Shown here piece by piece: positions 6,036-12,838 of a DNA stretch of 12,838 bases; the first letter of the stretch is position 1; the number at the start of each line of letters is the position of its first letter. The notes under the pieces were generated by a model that saw nothing but the letters and a program-made list of their open reading frames with translations, searched no databases and was not told the origin of the DNA. Origin of the DNA: Sedimentisphaerales bacterium (lineage in GTDB: Bacteria; Planctomycetota; Phycisphaerae; Sedimentisphaerales; Anaerobacaceae); assembly GCA_016933985.1 (NCBI GenBank), contig JAFGTU010000317.1, positions 1 to 12,838 of the forward strand, given 5' to 3'. A program made the position numbers and the translations under genes.

Positions 6036-6938
6036 ATGGACCACAAGGAACAATTCGAGACTGTCGGCGACGGCTTGCTCGTCAGGGCGCCGGCAAAGAT
6101 CAATCTCTCGCTGCTCGTAGCGGGCAAGCGACCGGACGGCTTCCACAACCTCGAAACCGTAATGGCCAAGGTCAACTACTACGACGAAATCCTTATCGAA
6201 GCTAACCCGGAAAACGACCTGGCCCTTGTCTGCGAAGGCCCCGAATGGGCGCCTGATGGGCCGGAAAATCTCGTCTATAAAGCCGCGCGGCTCCTTCTCA
6301 ATGCTTGCGGTGAATCCGCCGACATCAAGCTCACGCTGACCAAGAACATCCCCGCCGGCTCCGGCCTGGGCTCTGCCAGCAGCGACGCCGCTGCAACCCT
6401 GCTCGGCTTGAATGAATACCTCGAACTCGGCCTGCCCCGGCGCCAACTGGCAAAGCTGGCCTCGAAGCTCGGCAGCGATGTCGCCTTCTTTTTGGATGGG
6501 CCGCTGGCATTTTGCACGCGAAAAGGCGAAAAAATCAGAAAGATACGCAAAAAATTTCCCTTCCTCGCCGTCTTGGCCCTGCCGGCCGTAAGTATCTCTA
6601 CTCAAAAGGTTTACGCCAATTATGTCCACGATCAGGCCCTTTTTGAGACCCTCAGCGAAACGATAAACGGCCATATCGGAAATAACAGGATTGATTTAGC
6701 TGCAAAAAAATGCGCAAATATGCTCGAGAAATATTGTTTCGGCTTAGAAGGCGAGCTGGCCGAATTGAAGGCAGAAATTGAATCGCTTTGTGCAATGCCG
6801 TGCTGTCTGAGCGGGAGCGGCTCTGCAATGTTCTGCATCGTTGAAAACGCCGACATGGAAAAGGCCTCCGAGCTTCGCAGCCAAATCCAAGCCAAAACCG
6901 GGTGCAAGAGCATCATCGTGACCGCGAATAGATGGTGA
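6036..6938 (+). CDS. ispE: 4-diphosphocytidyl-2-C-methyl-D-erythritol kinase
   Basis: GHMP-superfamily kinase of the non-mevalonate (MEP) pathway. It phosphorylates the 2-hydroxyl of CDP-methylerythritol with ATP, in the cytosol. The three family motifs are present: APAKINLSLLVAGKRPDGFH at 18-37 with catalytic Lys 21; the ATP-binding glycine loop IPAGSGLGSASSDAAA at 105-120; and LSGSGSAMF at 258-266. The catalytic Asp is D148 in GSDVAFF. Length from this start is 300 residues, slightly over the usual 280-290. The frame stays open back to 5967, but I chose the ATG at 6036. The extra 23 residues are not family-like, and they overlap the repeat and the TATAAT. No Shine-Dalgarno is evident, so initiation may be near-leaderless. 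spoVG follows after 24 bases. Confidence 0.95.
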   Translation: MDHKEQFETVGDGLLVRAPAKINLSLLVAGKRPDGFHNLETVMAKVNYYDEILIEANPENDLALVCEGPEWAPDGPENLVYKAARLLLNACGESADIKLTLTKNIPAGSGLGSASSDAAATLLGLNEYLELGLPRRQLAKLASKLGSDVAFFLDGPLAFCTRKGEKIRKIRKKFPFLAVLALPAVSISTQKVYANYVHDQALFETLSETINGHIGNNRIDLAAKKCANMLEKYCFGLEGELAELKAEIESLCAMPCCLSGSGSAMFCIVENADMEKASELRSQIQAKTGCKSIIVTANRW

Positions 6939-6962
6939 ACTGTTTAAGGAGAGGCAACGAAG

Positions 6963-7400
6963 ATGAATATCACCGAGGTCAGAGTCAATCTAACCGACGA
7001 CAAGGACGACCGGCTCAAAGGCTTCTGCTCGATAACGATCGACGGCGAGTTCGTTGTGCGAGATATCAAGATTATTGAGGGAAGAGGCGGCCATTTTGTG
7101 GCTATGCCGTCCAGAAAAATGGGCGACTATTGCAAGAATTGCGGCGGCAAGAACCATCTGAGAGCTAAATACTGCAACAATTGCGGTGAGGCGCTGGCGA
7201 GCAGCCGCATCAAAAAGGACTTCAAGGGCAGAATGAGGCTGCACGCCGACGTCGCACATCCCATAAACATAAAGTGCAGGAGAGAGATCCAGGACCGCGT
7301 TGTTGCCGCCTTCAAAGATGAGCTCCAGAAGTCAAAGCAGCCCGGCTATAAACCCGTAGAACTGGATATCCCCGAAGAAGACGTGCCGCAGATAGTATAA
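6963..7400 (+). CDS. spoVG: SpoVG family regulator with inserted zinc ribbon
   Basis: SpoVG is a small nucleic-acid-binding regulator found well beyond spore-formers. The family core is visible in two parts: MNITEVRVNL...GFCSITIDGEFVVRDIKIIEG...GHFVAMPSRK at residues 1-52, and DVAHPIN...REIQDRVVAAF at 96-117. The usual protein is about 90-100 residues and passes almost directly from MPSRK to the AHPIN segment. Here about 43 residues sit between them, holding CKNCGGKNHLRAKYCNNCG at 57-75, a CxxC-x10-CxxC zinc ribbon (C57, C60, C71, C74), followed by a basic stretch (SRIKKDFKGRMR). The C-terminus ends in an acidic tail (ELDIPEEDVPQ). AAGGAG lies 11 bases upstream, somewhat far from the ATG. It is probably cotranscribed with ispE. 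The extra module likely adds nucleic-acid or protein contacts; that part is inference. Confidence 0.9.
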   Translation: MNITEVRVNLTDDKDDRLKGFCSITIDGEFVVRDIKIIEGRGGHFVAMPSRKMGDYCKNCGGKNHLRAKYCNNCGEALASSRIKKDFKGRMRLHADVAHPINIKCRREIQDRVVAAFKDELQKSKQPGYKPVELDIPEEDVPQIV

Positions 7401-7456
7401 CAGGCTGAAGCACTGAGTCCCCCAAGCAGATAACATTAGTTCATAGAGGACGTGTG

Positions 7457-7475
7457 ATTCGGCAAGATTCCGAAT
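7457..7475 (+). repeat. short inverted repeat in the spacer after spoVG
   Basis: ATTCGG and CCGAAT are separated by seven bases, giving a six-pair stem 57 bases after the spoVG stop. No run of T follows, so it is not a convincing intrinsic terminator. The rest of the 7401-7629 spacer is strikingly G-rich on the plus strand (several runs of three to five G between 7480 and 7570). It holds no frame I would call a gene. Confidence 0.25.
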
Positions 7476-7614
7476 ACGGCGGGGCGGAGCTATTGATTAT
7501 GGGAGGAGTCGGAGAAATTGGACGGGTCGGTTTGGGGCTATTTGTTGGCACTTTGCGGGGGATGGTGGTAGAATTGAGTTGGTGAACGGATTTGCTGGGC
7601 TATGTTGTTGAAGT

Positions 7615-7622
7615 AAAGGAGG
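7615..7622 (+). promoter_or_regulatory. Shine-Dalgarno of the Gfo/Idh/MocA gene
   Basis: AAAGGAGG lies seven bases before the ATG at 7630. It selects this Met over the one three codons downstream and over the overlapping frame that opens at 7592. Confidence 0.75.
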
Positions 7623-7629
7623 CTCTGCT

Positions 7630-8823
7630 ATGTCTGATATGCGTATTGATTCTATTGGTCGGCGGGATTTTCTTGGTCGGGTGGGGAGGCTCTCGCTCGG
7701 GGCGGCTGTGGCAGGGGGGCTGTCGGCGTCGCCGGGGCAGGCGGGACAGGAGCAGAAGAATTGGGAGCCGGTCTCCGAGCGGAAGGTGCGGATGGGGATC
7801 GTGGGTTACGGCGTGTGCCAATTCGGGGCGGCCTTTGGATTTCAGGACCATCCGAACGTCGAGATTGTCGCGGTGAGCGACTTGATTGCAGATCGGCGAG
7901 AGGGGCTTATGAAGGCTTGCCGGTGCGATAAGTCTTATGAGTCGCTGGAGGTGCTGGTCAAGGATAAGAGCATCGAGGCCGTGTTTGTTGCGACCGATGC
8001 GCCGAGCCACGCGCGGCACTGCATCGAAGTTATGAAACACGGCAAGCACGTTATGACGGCGGTGCCGGCGACATTCGGGTCGCTCGAAGACGCCCAGAAG
8101 CTCGTCGAGACGGTGCGGCAGACGGGGCTGAAATACCAGATGGCCGAGACGAGCTGCTTCCGCGAAGACTGCTACGCGATGCGCCGCGTCTATCACGCGG
8201 GTGGCTTCGGGAGGATCATCTATTCGGAGGGGGAGTACTTCCACTACAGCGCGACGCCTATCCCCTCTTTTAACGGCTGGCGGGTCGGCTCGCCGCCGCT
8301 GTGGTATCCTACGCACTCGACGGCGTATTACATCGGTGTGACGGGCAAGAGATACACATCCGTCTCCTGCCGGGGCTTTGACGTCGGCCTCGATTCCAAC
8401 AAACCTGGTGCCAATAAATACAACAATCCGTTCTCCGACGAGGTCGCCTTGTTCGAGACGACCGAGGGCGGCTCTTCCCGAATGCTTATGTGCAAGGGCA
8501 TCTACGGCATGGTTATCGAGACGGGCCGAGTGTATGGCGAAAAAGGATGGATGGAGCAGACAAAATACAGCGGGACTATGAAGAACCTACCGGATATAGC
8601 GCGTCCGCCGCTGCCGCCCGGGATGTTCGCAGGAGGGCACGGCGGCTCCCACGGACCGCTCGCAAACGAGTTCATCACGGCCATCCTCGAAGACCGGGAG
8701 CCAATGGTGAACGTCTATGAGGCGCTGGCGATGACCGTGCCCGGCATCATCGCCCACAAATCGGCGATCAAGGACGGCGAGACGCTTGAGATACCTCAGT
8801 ATGACCCGCCGAAGTTGGCGTAA
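7630..8823 (+). CDS. Tat-exported Gfo/Idh/MocA family protein, GH109-like
   Basis: An NAD(P)-binding Rossmann protein of the Gfo/Idh/MocA superfamily. The leader carries a twin-arginine motif (GRRDFLGR, R11-R12) and a small-residue hydrophobic stretch (LSLGAAVAGGLSA, 21-33), so it is probably folded with cofactor and exported by Tat. The dinucleotide loop is MGIVGYGVCQFG at 55-66. The usual EKP motif after GKHV is replaced by AVPATFG (144-150), so the standard catalytic lysine is absent. VPA at this place, YPTH (226-229) and the ETSCFRED-type segment (173-180) recall GH109 glycosidases, which use bound NAD+ for an oxidation-elimination mechanism. Sugar or glycoside substrate is therefore likely, but identity is unknown. 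It stands alone on the plus strand, converging on the amidohydrolase 56 bases away. An uncharacterised oxidoreductase is the alternative. Confidence 0.85.
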   Translation: MSDMRIDSIGRRDFLGRVGRLSLGAAVAGGLSASPGQAGQEQKNWEPVSERKVRMGIVGYGVCQFGAAFGFQDHPNVEIVAVSDLIADRREGLMKACRCDKSYESLEVLVKDKSIEAVFVATDAPSHARHCIEVMKHGKHVMTAVPATFGSLEDAQKLVETVRQTGLKYQMAETSCFREDCYAMRRVYHAGGFGRIIYSEGEYFHYSATPIPSFNGWRVGSPPLWYPTHSTAYYIGVTGKRYTSVSCRGFDVGLDSNKPGANKYNNPFSDEVALFETTEGGSSRMLMCKGIYGMVIETGRVYGEKGWMEQTKYSGTMKNLPDIARPPLPPGMFAGGHGGSHGPLANEFITAILEDREPMVNVYEALAMTVPGIIAHKSAIKDGETLEIPQYDPPKLA

Positions 8824-8879
8824 ATGACGCTACAGCAGTCAGGAATCTGGCCGTTATGTATCGGGATTGCCCCGGGCCC

Positions 8880-10625
8880 CTAACGCTTAAACACAAGTTG
8901 CCCGTCAAAATACGTTCGCAGGACCTGCGTCCTTCGCATAGCATCGGTCGGGCAGTTCAGCAAATCGGTGTCGACGACTACGAAATCGGCAAGTTTGCCC
9001 TTTTCTAGCGAGCCGACAAACTTGTCCTGAAACAGTGCCCACGCACAATTGATCGTGTACATCCGAATAGCCTGCTTTCGGTCCAGCACCTCTTCAGAAT
9101 GTAATTGCCCATCGTACCATTTCGCCTGCCGGGTAATAGCCGTCCACATCGCCAGGAACGGGTCGTATGGATTGATGGAGCGCAGCGCCCCGGTTTTCTG
9201 CATGTGGTCCGAACCCCCGGCGACAATTCCCCCAGCCTCGAAGATGGTCCGCCACGGCTGAAACCAACGGAGCCTGTCGTACCCGAAATGCTGGGTCAGC
9301 GTTCTCGTATCCAGGTAGAGCCACGCCGGCTGAGCCAGTGCTATTACCTTCAGGCGGGCCAGCTTATCCACACTCTCGCGGCACATGAAATTCGAATGTG
9401 TAATGCAATGCCGCATTTCATGGATTGGCATGGCCTTGCTCAGGTCCTCGTAAACGTCGAGCAGAGTCTCAACCGCGCCATCGCCAACAGAATGAGAAGT
9501 GAACTGAAGGCCGCATTCGGTAGCGGTCTTGACCATGGCTAAAAGCCGGTCTTTGGGAATGAACAGGACGCCTCGATACTCAGAATCATCGATTGCATAA
9601 ATCTTGCTCAAGCCCCAAGGCTTTGTCATATAAGCACTTCCGGTCAACATTCCGCCGTCGAGGAAGGTCTTGACGCCGATAATACGAAGGTTGGGCCCGC
9701 CTTTGCAGAGCGGGTCTTGTGCGACTTCGCGGATGCTCTGCTGTATCTGCTCTATAGGGCCGATGGTATCGATGTACTGCTGGGCCGATATGCGAACAGG
9801 CAAATCTCCTCGCTGGAGCATCCTCTTGTAAAGCGTAAGATTCGAATCACTTGCCGAGCCATCGCAGATTCCCGTTATACCCACGGAGTTGTAGCTCTTG
9901 AATACGGCCAGCAGCCTGTCGTAGCGGTCCTGGTCGGTCGGCTTTTTGCCTGATTCTTCGCTCTTTACAAGTCGCTTGCAGCCTCGCAATATCCCGGTCG
10001 GCTCACCTGTTTTCGGGTCTTTCTCAATGCGTCCGGAGCCCCCGTCTGTGATTTGAAAGTCCTTGTCGATGCCGCTCAGTTTAAGGGCGAGCGAATTCAG
10101 CGAGGCATCGGGCCCCGTGCGAAAGACCGCAGGATTCTTGGGGGCAGCGAGGTCAAGCTCCTCTCGCGTCGGATAACGCTGCTCTCGCAGGCGCGTAATG
10201 AAGACCTGCTCCAGGACAATCCACCGGCCGTCCTCGACGGTGTCGGCCCGGCTCTTGAAGTAGTCAAGCACATCGGCAATTGAATCCATATCGCCGATTG
10301 GGTGGTCGAACTCCGTCATGCTCGCGCTGCACGGATGCACATGCGAATCAATCAGTCCCGGCAAAACCATCTTGCCCGCCAGATCGATCAATTGCGTTTT
10401 TTCGGTCTTGAGCCTCAGGATGTCGTCATTCGAGGCAACGGCAAGAATGCGATTGCCCCCGACGGCTATTGCCTGCTCAATAGAAAAATCGGAATCGACG
10501 GTGACAATCTTGCCTCCGTACAGGATCAGATCCGCATCGGCCGCCCTAACAGGACCGCAAAGGGCATTTGTCAACAGCAATGCTGCAACGGCGACGACTG
10601 AAGAAATACGGGCTGTCTTTCTCAT
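8880..10625 (-). CDS. secreted YtcJ-type metal-dependent amidohydrolase
   Basis: Amidohydrolase_3 family protein. A Sec signal peptide spans residues 1-28 (MRKTAR, hydrophobic VVAVAALLL, cut likely after VRA); the Cys at 23 lacks a lipobox. The small beta-sandwich domain (ADLILYGGKIVTVD, 31-44) leads into the metal motif GLIDSHVHP with H95 and H97. Further ligands are likely H378 (FTSHSVGDGA), H406 or H410 (HCITHSN) and D473 (GGSDH); K319 in VKTFLDGG sits where the family carries a bridging Lys. The C-terminal GKLADFVVVD returns to the sandwich domain. The 581-residue length fits the family. Substrate cannot be told; related proteins act on N-acyl or cyclic amide compounds. GGAG lies eight to nine bases before the ATG, 23 bases after the SPFH gene stop, so it is probably the last gene of that operon, though functionally it may be a passenger. 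Confidence 0.9.
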   Translation of the reverse strand: MRKTARISSVVAVAALLLTNALCGPVRAADADLILYGGKIVTVDSDFSIEQAIAVGGNRILAVASNDDILRLKTEKTQLIDLAGKMVLPGLIDSHVHPCSASMTEFDHPIGDMDSIADVLDYFKSRADTVEDGRWIVLEQVFITRLREQRYPTREELDLAAPKNPAVFRTGPDASLNSLALKLSGIDKDFQITDGGSGRIEKDPKTGEPTGILRGCKRLVKSEESGKKPTDQDRYDRLLAVFKSYNSVGITGICDGSASDSNLTLYKRMLQRGDLPVRISAQQYIDTIGPIEQIQQSIREVAQDPLCKGGPNLRIIGVKTFLDGGMLTGSAYMTKPWGLSKIYAIDDSEYRGVLFIPKDRLLAMVKTATECGLQFTSHSVGDGAVETLLDVYEDLSKAMPIHEMRHCITHSNFMCRESVDKLARLKVIALAQPAWLYLDTRTLTQHFGYDRLRWFQPWRTIFEAGGIVAGGSDHMQKTGALRSINPYDPFLAMWTAITRQAKWYDGQLHSEEVLDRKQAIRMYTINCAWALFQDKFVGSLEKGKLADFVVVDTDLLNCPTDAMRRTQVLRTYFDGQLVFKR

Positions 10626-10648
10626 CGTTTCACTCCGGATGAGCGAAT

Positions 10649-11770
10649 CTAACTTCCTCCGGGAGGAGCAACGGGCGGCGGAGGAGGGCTTCTAAAAATG
10701 CTCGCTAGGTCCGGCACGCCGGCAGCGGTCGTCCAGTTTGCCATTCCCTGTCGCCAGAGGAGTGTTTCGCCGGTGACCTGTCCGCTCTGAACGGCTGCCG
10801 AGAGTTGCCCCGGCGTCATCGGCCCGACCTGGCTGCCATTTATATACGCATACCACTGAAGCACGGGTGGCGGCGGTGTTGGGGGAATCGCAGCGCCCTG
10901 TTGAGCTCCGGCGATGTTCTGGCCGAGATTGTTGGCGATAACCTGCCCGAATCCGAGACCCGCACCTATGCCCATCCCGGCGCCGACACCTGCGCCGGCG
11001 GCGCCGCCGGGATTTGCCGCTGCCTCCGGCAGGGCATCGGCAATTGCCAAGCCTTGGGCCTTGGCAATGTCGTCCTTATCGTACATATCGAGCCGGCTGC
11101 GTTCGTCGATGCGCTGCATAACCTCGTCGGGGAGCGAAATATTCACAACCGCGATATCGACAAGCTCGAGACCATACTGGCTGAACTCCGGACGAGTGGC
11201 GTCTTTGAGCTCGGCACCGAGAGTATCATACCTGCTCGGAAGGTCGTAAACGCTCGTCTGCGTTTTTGCCAAAACGCCGGCAAACCGAGATGCAATAATC
11301 TTGCGGAGAAATTCCTCGATGGCAGGCGTATCCTGCATTCCCTGGGTCCCGACTATCGTATTTAGGAAGCGCACATGGTCGGTGATCCGCACGCTCCACG
11401 TCCCGAACGCTCCAAGGTTCACGCCCATCTTGAACGTGGCATCGCGATATAGAATCCGATTGGGAGTGCCCCAGCCCAGGTCGATGAACATCTTTAGATT
11501 GACGAAGTACACATAGGCACGAAACGGCGACTTGCCTTTGAAGACGATCTTCGTCAGCGTCTTGAGGATCGGCAGATTCTGCGTGCTCAGGGTATATCTT
11601 CCCGCCTTGAACTGGTCGGCCATCTGGCCATCGCGGTAGAAAACGGCAACCTGGTTCTCCTGGACGATTAACTGCGAGCCCGTCGTGAAATCGCCGCTGC
11701 CGCTCGGCGGAATCCTGGCAACCATCACCTCGCCGGTCGGGTCAAGGTATTCGACAACGTTAAAGAACAC
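10649..11770 (-). CDS. SPFH-domain (YdjI/virion-core-like) protein with C-terminal GYF_2 domain
   Basis: Residues about 25-245 form an SPFH/band-7-like domain of the subgroup annotated as YdjI or virion core protein. Visible marks are GSQLIVQENQVAVFYRDGQ (31-49), FKAGRYTLSTQNLPIL (54-69) and the helical segment around SRYDTLGAELKDATRPEF (179-196), ending in VNISLPDEVMQRIDERS (209-225). A Gly/Ala linker (252-275) and Pro run follow, then a GYF_2 domain at 306-359 with WYAYINGSQVGPMT and WRQGMANW. GYF_2 domains bind proline-rich peptides; the Pro-rich ends here may be ligands for it. No transmembrane helix is present, so attachment is probably via its partner. The start is GTG with AAGGAG seven bases before it. 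The upstream four-helix gene ends 11 bases away. The likely role is a membrane-associated scaffold or stress assembly, inferred from the family. Confidence 0.88.
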   Translation of the reverse strand: MFFNVVEYLDPTGEVMVARIPPSGSGDFTTGSQLIVQENQVAVFYRDGQMADQFKAGRYTLSTQNLPILKTLTKIVFKGKSPFRAYVYFVNLKMFIDLGWGTPNRILYRDATFKMGVNLGAFGTWSVRITDHVRFLNTIVGTQGMQDTPAIEEFLRKIIASRFAGVLAKTQTSVYDLPSRYDTLGAELKDATRPEFSQYGLELVDIAVVNISLPDEVMQRIDERSRLDMYDKDDIAKAQGLAIADALPEAAANPGGAAGAGVGAGMGIGAGLGFGQVIANNLGQNIAGAQQGAAIPPTPPPPVLQWYAYINGSQVGPMTPGQLSAAVQSGQVTGETLLWRQGMANWTTAAGVPDLASIFRSPPPPPVAPPGGS

Positions 11771-11777
11771 GATATTT

Positions 11778-11783
11778 CTCCTT
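11778..11783 (-). promoter_or_regulatory. Shine-Dalgarno selecting the GTG start of the SPFH gene
   Basis: The minus strand reads AAGGAG seven bases before GTG at 11770. It overlaps the TAA of the upstream membrane-protein gene (11782-11784), implying translational coupling. No ATG lies in frame at a suitable distance. Confidence 0.75.
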
Positions 11784-12576
11784 AAACCAAGAGCCGTTGC
11801 TGACGCTGCTTCAGCAACATTTCGATTTCATTCACAGTCGAATCGACGGCGCCGAGCTTCCGGGCGAACCCCTCGGGCCCGCTCATATCCGCAATGCTTT
11901 GCGTCAACGCCTCAAGCCGGCTGCTGATCTTGTTGTTTATAGCTTCTATGTTCCGCTCGTCCTCCTCCAGTGTTCCCGGCTTCTTGCCGGGCGCATACTG
12001 CAAACTCGTTCGCAGGCCCTCTATCTTCTTGACCACGCGTTCAACGGCCGCAACTTCGCCCGAATTCTTCCTCGCCGAGTCCCGCAAGGTCATGCAAATC
12101 TGCTCGACGTCCACTTCGAGCAGACGCAAAGGCCTGCTCTGTGCCTGAATCTCAGCACGCTCGGCCACCAGGCCGATATCCTTCGCATACAACATGCTCG
12201 CAGCCAGCAGAAGGGCAAACACAGAGGCTGCATACACTAACGTCACAGCATTGAAAACCCCTTTACTCTCCGAAGGACTCGGCGCAAGAACCAGCGCAAA
12301 AATCACAGTAACCATAAAATACACGCCGATCAGGACGTGGATGGTTATCTGGGTGGCGCCGCTGATTCGAATTTCATAGAAAGTGCTCAGCCGGTAGTTC
12401 ACAAGCCAGGCGAAGCACACCAGCTCAGCGGCACAGAGCACCGAGATCGCAAAATAGAACGGATACCCCCGGCTTGCGAGGGGGACCAACACCAAGAATA
12501 GCGCGACTGTAATCGAAACCGCAACCAAACACATGACCGCCAGCCATACGATATACCCTATTGGTTTATTCTGCAT
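11782..12576 (-). CDS. four-helix membrane protein with coiled-coil cytoplasmic tail
   Basis: Unnamed family. Four hydrophobic segments are clear at about residues 8-33, 38-60, 75-98 and 108-130, short loops between them. The remaining half (about 135-264) is polar, helical and heptad-like: charged repeats such as AVERVVKKIEGLR (177-189) and NIEAINNKISSRLEALTQSI (209-228), then IEMLLKQRQQRLL at the end. This suggests a membrane anchor with a long coiled-coil projecting into the cytoplasm, suited to partner with the SPFH protein encoded 11 bases downstream. AAAGGAG lies eight bases before the ATG, and the upstream gene stops 18 bases before. No enzymatic motif is visible. A chemoreceptor-like or scaffold role is possible; neither can be shown. 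Confidence 0.8.
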   Translation of the reverse strand: MQNKPIGYIVWLAVMCLVAVSITVALFLVLVPLASRGYPFYFAISVLCAAELVCFAWLVNYRLSTFYEIRISGATQITIHVLIGVYFMVTVIFALVLAPSPSESKGVFNAVTLVYAASVFALLLAASMLYAKDIGLVAERAEIQAQSRPLRLLEVDVEQICMTLRDSARKNSGEVAAVERVVKKIEGLRTSLQYAPGKKPGTLEEDERNIEAINNKISSRLEALTQSIADMSGPEGFARKLGAVDSTVNEIEMLLKQRQQRLLV

Positions 12577-12594
12577 TTTTTGCGCTCCTTTGGT

Positions 12595-12838
12595 TTAGGC
12601 TTTAACCACTCTTTTTCGCACCGCACGCCGAACATCCTCGGCCCGGCACCGCCGGTAGTATTTACCGTACAACTCCAAATGCTGCAGCAATCTGACAAGG
12701 CGGCGGGGCGATAATACGAGCCACACAAAACTGCCCCCGACAATCGACGCCAGCAGCAGCGGCGGCCACCATTGTCCTTCGGCGCATCGACACACCGCCC
12801 ATGCCAGTGCGAATCCGAACATTGCCCCGGTGAGCAAC
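12595..12838 (-). CDS. membrane protein, C-terminal part only, cut by window edge
   Basis: The frame is open to the right edge of the window, so the true start lies outside. The visible 80 residues hold two hydrophobic segments (roughly MFGFALAWAV and LLLASIVGGSFVWLVL, the second about 27-43). A basic tail follows (RRLVRLLQHL, YGKYYRRCR, VRRAVRKRVVKA), predicted to face the cytoplasm by the positive-inside rule. It ends 18 bases before the four-helix membrane gene and is most likely the upstream member of the same operon. Family not recognised. Confidence 0.6.
   Translation of the reverse strand, partial: LLTGAMFGFALAWAVCRCAEGQWWPPLLLASIVGGSFVWLVLSPRRLVRLLQHLELYGKYYRRCRAEDVRRAVRKRVVKA

Noticed and set aside
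5997..6674. 225-aa frame antisense to ispE
   Set aside because: It is a shadow of a strongly supported ispE frame, with no family motif of its own.
7600..8316. 238-aa minus-strand frame opposite the Gfo/Idh/MocA gene
   Set aside because: Arg/Pro/His-rich composition is typical of the complement of GC-rich coding sequence; the plus-strand gene has full motifs and a ribosome site.
8861..8882. terminator hairpin between the two convergent genes
   Set aside because: Only a four-pair CGGG/CCCG stem with no T run; the CCCGGGCCCC string cannot form a longer stem.
1..12838. CRISPR array, tRNA or rRNA, insertion sequence
   Set aside because: No regularly spaced repeats, no tRNA-like cloverleaf or conserved rRNA segment, and no transposase-like protein or terminal inverted repeats were seen.

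Overview
The window looks like a piece of chromosome from a planctomycete, probably of the Phycisphaerae type. This is inferred from gene content and no database was searched. The pointers are ispE followed at once by a SpoVG with an inserted zinc ribbon, a twin-arginine-exported Gfo/Idh/MocA protein with a Gly/Ser-rich leader, a secreted YtcJ-type amidohydrolase, and an SPFH-GYF_2 protein. Several genes have good Shine-Dalgarno sequences. TAG, TGA and TAA all serve as ordinary stops.

Positions 1-5913 hold a minus-strand gene train that is clearly AT-richer than the rest. By hand count G+C is 23/60 at 1021-1080 against 39/60 at 8161-8220. In transcription order it encodes: a 52-aa peptide not previously called (5913-5755); an unrecognised 133-aa protein; a 364-aa protein with a PD-(D/E)xK nuclease core; a 610-aa protein with a C-terminal HEPN-like domain carrying an RNxxxH motif; a 427-aa beta-CASP metallo-beta-lactamase nuclease resembling a short RNase J; and a 287-aa protein with a DUF4145-like domain and the start of a NACHT/STAND P-loop NTPase. 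That last frame stops at a TAG before any Walker B motif. Three predicted nucleases or RNases beside a STAND-like switch ATPase, in an AT-rich block next to housekeeping genes, suggest an acquired defence or conflict locus. I do not recognise it as a named system.

Positions 5914-6035 form a divergent intergenic region with a degenerate GTG-type repeat and a perfect TATAAT before ispE. Positions 6036-7400 hold ispE (isoprenoid precursor synthesis) and spoVG on the plus strand. After a G-rich spacer comes the Gfo/Idh/MocA protein (7630-8823), which lacks the usual Glu-Lys-Pro catalytic motif and resembles the GH109 side of the superfamily.

Positions 8880-12838 are a second, GC-rich minus-strand train. 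In transcription order it encodes a membrane protein cut by the window edge, a four-helix membrane protein with a coiled-coil tail, an SPFH-domain protein with a C-terminal GYF_2 domain, and the secreted amidohydrolase. Gaps are 11-23 bases with Shine-Dalgarno sites at or just past the upstream stops. The first three look like a membrane-associated complex. The amidohydrolase may only share the transcript.
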